Assembly: GCF_032854445.1 (NCBI RefSeq)
Contig: NW_027018079.1
Location: 1-64,000, forward strand
Direction: 5' to 3'
DNA length: 64,000 nucleotides
Source: Liolophura sinensis
Taxonomy: Eukaryota; Mollusca; Polyplacophora; Chitonida; Chitonidae
Of the stretch, positions 50,796 through 61,045 are shown in pieces. Numbering within the stretch: position 1 is the first letter of the stretch; every line of letters begins with the position of its first letter. Position numbers and translations under genes: made by a program. A model generated the notes under the pieces. The model was not told where the DNA came from and made no database searches. It worked only from the letters and a program-made list of their open reading frames with translations.

Positions 50796-52241
50796 ATTTC
50801 TCGTCAAAAAATACGTCGGATTAGCCTCTTACCAGCAGCATTGGAACATTTTTTCCACTTTTGGATTTTTGCCTGGTATTTTGTCTAATTGAAATCGGCT
50901 ACATTAACTATGTACAATCGCGACTGGTCATTACTATATTCAACTTTTCATTATAAGTTATGTGCCCTTCGGTAGCCCAGACGACGTCAAATCTTTGGGC
51001 CAAGCCCATTTAACTCACCCAGCAAATGTCTTACTTCTAAGTCGAAGACAAACTCAATGTCTTTATCTACATGTAGAAAAACCACACCATTTGTATATAA
51101 AAAAAAACACAAGGTACATGATAAAGTCTGCTGTAAAAAGTACAATTGAACACTGACCCACATCAATAAGGTGCCAAAAGATGCGCAATTGGGCCAGGCA
51201 TCTCCAGCTGTTGAAAAATTGCAAATTTCCTTGGTTTCCATGGAGTAAGAGCCGTTGCTGGGCACGTGATCTTGACATCAATGATTATTCATTTGTGGCT
51301 ACAGCCAAAAGTATTGGTCGGAGAGCAACGTGGTTTGCACCATTCGATTTCTCGTCAAAAAATACGTCGGATTAGCCTCTTACCAGTAGCATTGGAACAG
51401 TTTTTCTACTTTTGGATTTTTGCCTGGTCTTTTTGCGAATTGAAATCGGCTACATTAACTATGTACAATCGCGACTGGTCATTACTATATTCAACTTTTC
51501 ATTATAAGTTATGTGCCCTTCGGTAGCCCAGACGACGTCAAATCTTTGGGCAAAGCCCATTTAACTCACCCAGCAAATGTCTTACTTCTAAGTCGAAGAC
51601 AAACTCAATGTCTTTATCTACATGTAGAAAAACCACACCATTTGTATATAAAAAAACACAAGGTACATGATAAAGTCTGCTGTAAAAAGTACAATTGAAC
51701 ACTGACCCACATCAATAAGGTGCCAAATGATGCGCAATTGGGCCAGGCATCTCCAGCTGTTGAAAAATTGCAAATTTCCTTGGTTTCCATGGAGTAAGAG
51801 CCGTTGCTGGGCACGTGATCTTGACATCAATGATTATTCATTTGTGGCTACAGCCAAAAGTATTGGTCGGAGAGCAACGCGGTTTGCACCATTCGATTTC
51901 TCGTCAAAAAATACGTCGGATTAGCCTCTTACCAGCAGCATTGGAACAGTTTTTCTACTTTTGGATTTTTGCCTGGTCTTTTTGCGAATTGAAATCGGCT
52001 ACATTAACTATGTACAATCGCGACTGGTCATTACTATATTCAACTTTTCATTATAAGTTATGTGCCCTTCGGTAGCCCAGACGACGTCAAATCTTTGGGC
52101 CAAGCCCATTTAACTCACCCAGCAGTTGTCTTACTTCTAAGTCGAAGACAAACTCAATGTCTTTATCTACATGTAGAAAAACCACACCATTTGTATATAA
52201 AAAAAACACAAGGTACTTGATACAGTCCGCTGTAAAAAGTA
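48942..52241. repeat. Zone D 3.3-kb hexameric higher-order repeat, copy 1
   Basis: Order: delta with CGCGATTGG (48942); CCCAGTAAATG with CTCAAAGTC (49492); CCAGACATC gamma (50042); delta with CGCGACTGG (50592); TACCAGTAGC with GGGCAAAGCCC (51143); GTGCCAAATGATG with CAGCAGTTG (51692). Copy 2 starts directly at 52242. Private variants here include GGATTTTGGCC near 49213, ACCGTTCG near 50788, AACGTGG near 51329 and a shorter A-run near 51650. Confidence 0.92.
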
Positions 52242-55200
52242 CAATTGAACACTGACCCACATCAATAAGGTGCCAAAAGATGCGCAATTGGGTCAGGCAT
52301 CTCCAGCTGTTGAAAAATTGCAAATTTCCTTGGTTTCCATGGAGTAAGAGCCGTTGCTGGGCACGTGATCTTGACATCAATGATTATTCATTTGTGGCTA
52401 CAGCCAAAAGTATTGGTCGGAGAGCAACGTGGTTTGCACCATTCGATTTCTCGTCAAAAAATACGTCGGATTAGCCTCTTACCAGCAGCATTGGAACATT
52501 TTTTCCACTTTTGGATTTTTGCCTGGTATTTTGTCTAATTGAAATCGGCTACATTAACTATGTACAATCGCGATTGGTCATTACTATATTCAACTTTTCA
52601 TTATAAGTTATGTGCCCTTCGGTAGCCCAGACGACGTCAAATCTTTGGGCCAAGCCCATTTAACTCACCCAGCAAATGTCTTACTTCTAAGTCGAAGACA
52701 AACTCAATGTCTTTATCTACATGTAGAAAAACCACACCATTTGTATATAAAAAAAACACAAGGTACATGATAAAGTCTGCTGTAAAAAGTACAATTGAAC
52801 ACTGACCCACATCAATAAGGTGCCAAAAGATGCGCAATTGGGCCAGGCATCTCCAGCTGTTGAAAAATTGCAAATTTCCTTGGTTTCCATGGAGTAAGAG
52901 CCGTTGCTGGGCACGTGATCTTGACATCAATGATTATTCATTTGTGGCTACAGCCAAAAGTATTGGTCGGAGAGCAACGCGGTTTGCACCATTCGATTTC
53001 TCGTCAAAAAATACGTCGGATTAGCCTCTTACCAGCAGCATTGGAACAGTTTTTCCACTTTTGGATTTTTGCCTGGTATTTTTTCTAATTGAAATCGGCT
53101 ACATTAACTATGTACAATGGCGACTGGTCATTACTATATTCAACTTTTCATTATAAGTTATGTGCCCTTCGGTAGCCCAGACGACGTCAAATCTTTGGGC
53201 CAAGCCCATTTAACTCACCCAGTAAATGTCTTACTTCTAAGTCGAAGACAAACTCAAAGTCTTTATCTACATGTAGAAAAACCACACCATTTGTATATAA
53301 AAAACACACAAGGTACTTGATACAGTCCGCTGTAAAAAGTACAATTGAACACTGACCCACATCAATAAGGTGCCAAAAGATGCGCAATTGGGCCAGACAT
53401 CTCCAGCTGTTGAAAAATTGCAAATTTCCTTGGTTACCATGGAGTAAGAGCCGTTGCTGGGCACGTGATCTTGACATCAATGATTATTCATTTGTGGCTA
53501 CAGCCAAAAGTATTGGTCGGAGAGCAACGCGGTTTGCACCATTCGATTTCTCGTCAAAAACTACGTCGGATTAGCCTCTTACCAGCAGCATTGGAACAGT
53601 TTTTCTACTTTTGGATTTTTGCCTGGTCTTTTTGCTAACTGATTTCGGCAACATTAACTATGTACAATCGCGACTGGTCATTACTATATTCAACTTTTCA
53701 TTATAAGTTATGTGCCCTTCGGTAGCCCAGACGACGTCAAATCTTTGGGCCAAGCCCATTTAACTCACCCAGCAAATGTCTTACTTCTAAGTCGAAGACA
53801 AACTCAATGTCTTTATCTACATGTAGAAAAACCACACCATTTGTATATAAAAAAAACACAAGGTACTTGATACAGTCCGCTGTAAAAAGTACAATTGAAC
53901 ACTGACCCACATCAATAAGGTGCCAAAAGATGCGCAATTGGGTCAGGCATCTCCAGCTGTTGAAAAATTGCAAATTTCCTTGGTTTCCATGGAGTAAGAG
54001 CCGTTGCTGGGCACGTGATCTTGACATCAATGATTATTCATTTGTGGCTACAGCCAAAAGTATTGGTCGGAGAGCAACGTGGTTTGCACCATTCGATTTC
54101 TCGTCAAAAAATACGTCGGATTAGCCTCTTACCAGCAGCATTGGAACATTTTTTCCACTTTTGGATTTTTGCCTGGTATTTTGTCTAATTGAAATCGGCT
54201 ACATTAACTATGTACAATCGCGACTGGTCATTACTATATTCAACTTTTCATTATAAGTTATGTGCCCTTCGGTAGCCCAGACGACGTCAAATCTTTGGGC
54301 CAAGCCCATTTAACTCACCCAGCAAATGTCTTACTTCTAAGTCGAAGACAAACTCAATGTCTTTATCTACATGTAGAAAAACCACACCATTTGTATATAA
54401 AAAAAAACACAAGGTACATGATAAAGTCTGCTGTAAAAAGTACAATTGAACACTGACCCACATCAATAAGGTGCCAAAAGATGCGCAATTGGGCCAGGCA
54501 TCTCCAGCTGTTGAAAAATTGCAAATTTCCTTGGTTTCCATGGAGTAAGAGCCGTTGCTGGGCACGTGATCTTGACATCAATGATTATTCATTTGTGGCT
54601 ACAGCCAAAAGTATTGGTCGGAGAGCAACGCGGTTTGCACCATTCGATTTCTCGTCAAAAAATACGTCGGATTAGCCTCTTACCAGTAGCATTGGAACAG
54701 TTTTTCTACTTTTGGATTTTTGCCTGGTCTTTTTGCGAATTGAAATCGGCTACATTAACTATGTACAATCGCGACTGGTCATTACTATATTCAACTTTTC
54801 ATTATAAGTTATGTGCCCTTCGGTAGCCCAGACGACGTCAAATCTTTGGGCAAAGCCCATTTAACTCACCCAGCAAATGTCTTACTTCTAAGTCGAAGAC
54901 AAACTCAATGTCTTTATCTACATGTAGAAAAACCACACCATTTGTATATAAAAAAAACACAAGGTACATGATAAAGTCTGCTGTAAAAAGTACAATTGAA
55001 CACTGACCCACATCAATAAGGTGCCAAATGATGCGCAATTGGGCCAGGCATCTCCAGCTGTTGAAAAATTGCAAATTTCCTTGGTTTCCATGGAGTAAGA
55101 GCCGTTGCTGGGCACGTGATCTTGACATCAATGATTATTCATTTGTGGCTACAGCCAAAAGTATTGGTCGGAGAGCAACGCGGTTTGCACCATTCGATTT

Positions 55201-55542
55201 CTCGTCAAAAAATACGTCGGATTAGCCTCTTACCAGCAGCATTGGAACAGTTTTTCTACTTTTGGATTTTTGCCTGGTCTTTTTGCGAATTGAAATCGGC
55301 TACATTAACTATGTACAATCGCGACTGGTCATTACTATATTCAACTTTTCATTATAAGTTATGTGCCCTTCGGTAGCCCAGACGACGTCAAATCTTTGGG
55401 CCAAGCCCATTTAACTCACCCAGCAGTTGTCTTACTTCTAAGTCGAAGACAAACTCAATGTCTTTATCTACATGTAGAAAAACCACACCATTTGTATATA
55501 AAAAAAACACAAGGTACTTGATACAGTCCGCTGTAAAAAGTA
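52242..55542. repeat. Zone D 3.3-kb hexameric higher-order repeat, copy 2
   Basis: The units at 52242, 52792, 53342, 53892, 54443 and 54993 repeat 48942-52241 in order at 3,300-3,301 bp. A private change is GTACAATGGCGAC near 53113. Its last three units also form the start of the 2.75-kb pentamer. Confidence 0.92.
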
Positions 55543-56642
55543 CAATTGAACACTGACCCACATCAATAAGGTGCCAAAAGATGCGCAATTGGGCCAGGCA
55601 TCCCCAGCTGTTGAAAAATTGCAAATTTCCTTGGTTTCCATGGAGTAAGAGCCGTTGCTGGGCACGTGATCTTGACATCAATGATTATTCATTTGTGGCT
55701 ACAGCCAAAAGTATTGGTCGGAGAGCAACGCGGTTTGCACCATTCGATTTCTCGTCAAAAAATACGTCGGATTAGCCTCTTACCAGCAGCATTGGAACAG
55801 TTTTTCTACTTTTGGATTTTTGCCTGGTCTTTTTGCTAACTGATTTCGGCAACATTAACTATGTACAATCGCGACTGGTCATTACTATATTCAACTTTCA
55901 TTATAAGTTATGTGCCCTTCGGTAGCCCAGAACGACGTCAAATCTTTGGGCCAAGCCCATTTAACTCACCCAGCAAATGTCTTACTTCTAAGTCGAAGAC
56001 AAACTCAATGTCTTTATCTACATGTAGAAAAACCACACCATTTGTATATAAAAAAAACACAAGGTACTTGATACAGTCCGCTGTAAAAAGTACAATTGAA
56101 CACTGACCCACATCAATAAGGTGCCAAAAGATGCGCAATTGGGTCAGGCATCTCCAGCTGTTGAAAAATTGCAAATTTCCTTGGTTTCCATGGAGTAAGA
56201 GCCGTTGCTGGGCACGTGATCTTGACATCAATGATTATTCATTTGTGGCTACAGCCAAAAGTATTGGTCGGAGAGCAACGCGGTTTGCACCATTCGATTT
56301 CTCGTCAAAAAATACGTCGGATTAGCCTCTTACCAGCAGCATTGGAACAGTTTTTCCACTTTTGGATTTTTGCCTGGTATTTTTTCTAATTGAAATCGGC
56401 TACATTAACTATGTACAATCGCGACTGGTCATTACTATATTCAACTTTTCATTATAAGTTATGTGCCCTTCGGTAGCCCAGACGACGTCAAATCTTTGGG
56501 CCAAGCCCATTTAACTCACCCAGCAAATGTCTTACTTCTAAGTCGAAGACAAACTCAATGTCTTTATCTACATGTAGAAAAACCACACCATTTGTATATA
56601 AAAAAAACACAAGGTACTTGATACAGTCCGCTGTAAAAAGTA
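53892..56642. repeat. Zone D 2.75-kb pentameric higher-order repeat, copy 1
   Basis: Units at 53892 (delta), 54443 (TACCAGTAGC), 54993 (AAATGATG), 55543 (CATCCCCAGCTG, gamma) and 56093 (GGTCAGG alpha). It overlaps hexamer copy 2 by three units. The unit at 55543 has a lost T near 55895 and an extra A near 55931 that its counterpart at 58294 lacks. Confidence 0.88.
55895..55932. other. Pair of compensating single-base indels
   Basis: CAACTTTCATT near 55892 lacks one T of CAACTTTTCATT, and CCAGAACGACG near 55927 has one extra A. The two changes lie about 36 bases apart in an otherwise normal 550-bp unit. The counterpart unit at 58294 has neither. Confidence 0.88.
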
Positions 56643-58843
56643 CAATTGAACACTGACCCACATCAATAAGGTGCCAAAAGATGCGCAATTGGGTCAGGCA
56701 TCTCCAGCTGTTGAAAAATTGCAAATTTCCTTGGTTTCCATGGAGTAAGAGCCGTTGCTGGGCACGTGATCTTGACATCAATGATTATTCATTTGTGGCT
56801 ACAGCCAAAAGTATTGGTCGGAGAGCAACGTGGTTTGCACCATTCGATTTCTCGTCAAAAAATACGTCGGATTAGCCTCTTACCAGCAGCATTGGAACAT
56901 TTTTTCCACTTTTGGATTTTTGCCTGGTATTTTGTCTAATTGAAATCGGCTACATTAACTATGTACAATCGCGACTGGTCATTACTATATTCAACTTTTC
57001 ATTATAAGTTATGTGCCCTTCGGTAGCCCAGACGACGTCAAATCTTTGGGCCAAGCCCATTTAACTCACCCAGCAAATGTCTTACTTCTAAGTCGAAGAC
57101 AAACTCAATGTCTTTATCTACATGTAGAAAAACCACACCATTTGTATATAAAAAAAAACACAAGGTACATGATAAAGTCTGCTGTAAAAAGTACAATTGA
57201 ACACTGACCCACATCAATAAGGTGCCAAAAGATGCGCAATTGGGCCAGGCATCTCCAGCTGTTGAAAAATTGCAAATTTCCTTGGTTTCCATGGAGTAAG
57301 AGCCGTTGCTGGGCACGTGATCTTGACATCAATGATTATTCATTTGTGGCTACAGCCAAAAGTATTGGTCGGAGAGCAACGCGGTTTGCACCATTCGATT
57401 TCTCGTCAAAAAATACGTCGGATTAGCCTCTTACCAGTAGCATTGGAACAGTTTTTCTACTTTTGGATTTTTGCCTGGTCTTTTTGCGAATTGAAATCGG
57501 CTACATTAACTATGTACAATCGCGACTGGTCATTACTATATTCAACTTTTCATTATAAGTTATGTGCCCTTCGGTAGCCCAGACGACGTCAAATCTTTGG
57601 GCAAAGCCCATTTAACTCACCCAGCAAATGTCTTACTTCTAAGTCGAAGACAAACTCAATGTCTTTATCTACATGTAGAAAAACCACACCATTTGTATAT
57701 AAAAAAAACACAAGGTACATGATAAAGTCTGCTGTAAAAAGTACAATTGAACACTGACCCACATCAATAAGGTGCCAAATGATGCGCAATTGGGCCAGGC
57801 ATCTCCAGCTGTTGAAAAATTGCAAATTTCCTTGGTTTCCATGGAGTAAGAGCCGTTGCTGGGCACGTGATCTTGACATCAATGATTATTCATTTGTGGC
57901 TACAGCCAAAAGTATTGGTCGGAGAGCAACGCGGTTTGCACCATTCGATTTCTCGTCAAAAAATACGTCGGATTAGCCTCTTACCAGCAGCATTGGAACA
58001 GTTTTTCTACTTTTGGATTTTTGCCTGGTCTTTTTGCGAATTGAAATCGGCTACATTAACTATGTACAATCGCGACTGGTCATTACTATATTCAACTTTT
58101 CATTATAAGTTATGTGCCCTTCGGTAGCCCAGACGACGTCAAATCTTTGGGCCAAGCCCATTTAACTCACCCAGCAGTTGTCTTACTTCTAAGTCGAAGA
58201 CAAACTCAATGTCTTTATCTACATGTAGAAAAACCACACCATTTGTATATAAAAAAAACACAAGGTACTTGATACAGTCCGCTGTAAAAAGTACAATTGA
58301 ACACTGACCCACATCAATAAGGTGCCAAAAGATGCGCAATTGGGCCAGGCATCCCCAGCTGTTGAAAAATTGCAAATTTCCTTGGTTTCCATGGAGTAAG
58401 AGCCGTTGCTGGGCACGTGATCTTGACATCAATGATTATTCATTTGTGGCTACAGCCAAAAGTATTGGTCGGAGAGCAACGCGGTTTGCACCATTCGATT
58501 TCTCGTCAAAAAATACGTCGGATTAGCCTCTTACCAGCAGCATTGGAACAGTTTTTCTACTTTTGGATTTTTGCCTGGTCTTTTTGCTAACTGATTTCGG
58601 CAACATTAACTATGTACAATCGCGACTGGTCATTACTATATTCAACTTTTCATTATAAGTTATGTGCCCTTCGGTAGCCCAGACGACGTCAAATCTTTGG
58701 GCCAAGCCCATTTAACTCATCCAGCAAATGTCTTACTTCTAAGTCGAAGACAAACTCAATGTCTTTATCTACATGTAGAAAAACCACACCATTTGTATAT
58801 AAAAAAAACACAAGGTACTTGATATAGTCCGCTGTAAAAAGTA
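56643..58843. repeat. Zone D 2.75-kb pentameric higher-order repeat, copy 2 (four of five units)
   Basis: The units at 56643, 57194, 57744 and 58294 repeat 53892-56092 at 2,751 bp. The next unit (58844, GTGCCCAAAG, GGGATTTTTGCCAGG) belongs instead to the pair first seen at 47292, which marks the end of the copied tract. CTCATCCAGC near 58717 is private. Confidence 0.88.
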
Positions 58844-61045
58844 CAATTGAACACTGACCCACATCAATAAGGTGCCCAAAGATGCGCAATTGGGTCAGGC
58901 ATCTCCAGCTGTTGAAAAATTGCAAATTTCCTTGGTTTCCATGGAGTAAGAGCCGTTGCTGGGCACGTGATCTTGACATCAATGATTATTCATTTGTGGC
59001 TACAGCCAAAAGTATTGGTCGGAGAGCAACGCGGTTTGCACCATTCGATTTCTCGTCAAAAAATACGTCGGATTAGCCTCTTACCAGCAGCATTGGAACA
59101 GTTTTTCCACTTTGGGATTTTTGCCAGGTCTTTTTGCTAATTGAAATCGGCTACATTAACTATGTACAATCGCGACTGGTCATTACTATATTCAACTTTT
59201 CATTATAAGTTATGTGGCCTTCGGTAGCCCAGACGACGTCAAATCTTTGGGCCAAGCCCATTTAACTCACCCAGCAAATGTCTTACTTCTAAGTCGAAGA
59301 CAAACTCAATGTCTTTATCTACATGTAGAAAAACCACACCATTTGTATATAAAAAACACACAAGGTACTTGATACAGTCCGCTGTAAAAAGGACAATTGA
59401 ACACTGACCCACATCAATAAGGTGCCAAAAGATGCGCAATTGGGCCAGACATCTCCAGCTGTTGAAAAATTGCAAATTTCCTTGGTTTCCATGGAGTAAG
59501 AGCCGTTGCTGGGCACGTGATCTTGACATCAATGATTATTCATTTGTGGCTACAGCCAAAAGTATTGGTCGGAGAGCAACGCGGTTTGCACCATTCGATT
59601 TCTCGTCAAAAACTACGTCGGATTAGCCTCTTACCAGCAGCATTGGAACAGTTTTTCTACTTTTGGATTTTTGCCTGGTCTTTTTGCTAACTGATTTCGG
59701 CAACATTAACTATGTACAATCGCGACTGGTCATTACTATATTCAACTTTTCATTATAAGTTATGTGCCCTTCGGTAGCCCAGACGACGTCAAATCTTTGG
59801 GCCAAGCCCATTTAACTCACCCAGCAAATGTCTTACTTCTAAGTCGAAGACAAACTCAATGTCTTTATCTACATGTAGAAAAACCACACCATTTGTATAT
59901 AAAAAAAAACACAAGGTACTTGATACAGTCCGCTGTAAAAAGTACAATTGAACACTGACCCACATCAATAAGGTGCCAAAAGATGCGCAATTGGGTCAGG
60001 CATCTCCAGCTGTTGAAAAATTGCAAATTTCCTTGGTTTCCATGGAGTAAGAGCCGTTGCTGGGCACGTGATCTTGACATCAATGATTATTCATTTGTGG
60101 CTACAGCCAAAAGTATTGGTCGGAGAGCAACGTGGTTTGCACCATTCGATTTCTCGTCAAAAAATACGTCGGATTAGCCTCTTACCAGCAGCATTGGAAC
60201 ATTTTTTCCACTTTTGGATTTTTGCCTGGTATTTTGTCTAATTGAAATCGGCTACATTAACTATGTACAATCGCGACTGGTCATTACTATATTCAACTTT
60301 TCATTATAAGTTATGTGCCCTTCGGTAGCCCAGACGACGTCAAATCTTTGGGCCAAGCCCATTTAACTCACCCAGCAAATGTCTTACTTCTAAGTCGAAG
60401 ACAAACTCAATGTCTTTATCTACATGTAGAAAAACCACACCATTTGTATATAAAAAAAAACACAAGGTACATGATAAAGTCTGCTGTAAAAAGTACAATT
60501 GAACACTGACCCACATCAATAAGGTGCCAAAAGATGCGCAATTGGGCCAGGCATCTCCAGCTGTTGAAAAATTGCAAATTTCCTTGGTTTCCATGGAGTA
60601 AGAGCCGTTGCTGGGCACGTGATCTTGACATCAATGATTATTCATTTGTGGCTACAGCCAAAAGTATTGGTCGGAGAGCAACGCGGTTTGCACCATTCGA
60701 TTTCTCGTCAAAAAATACGTCGGATTAGCCTCTTACCAGCAGCATTGGAACAGTTTTTCTACTTTTGGATTTTTGCCTGGTCTTTTTGCTAACTGATTTC
60801 GGCAACATTAACTATGTACAATCGCGACTGGTCATTACTATATTCAACTTTTCATTATAAGTTATGTGGCCTTCGGTAGCCCAGACGACGTCAAATCTTT
60901 GGGCCAAGCCCATTTAACTCACCCAGCAAATGTCTTACTTCTAAGTCGAAGACAAACTAAATGTCTTTATCTACATGTAGAAAAACCAAACCATTTGTAT
61001 ATAAAAAAAACACAAGGTACTTGATACAGTCCGCTGTAAAAAGTA

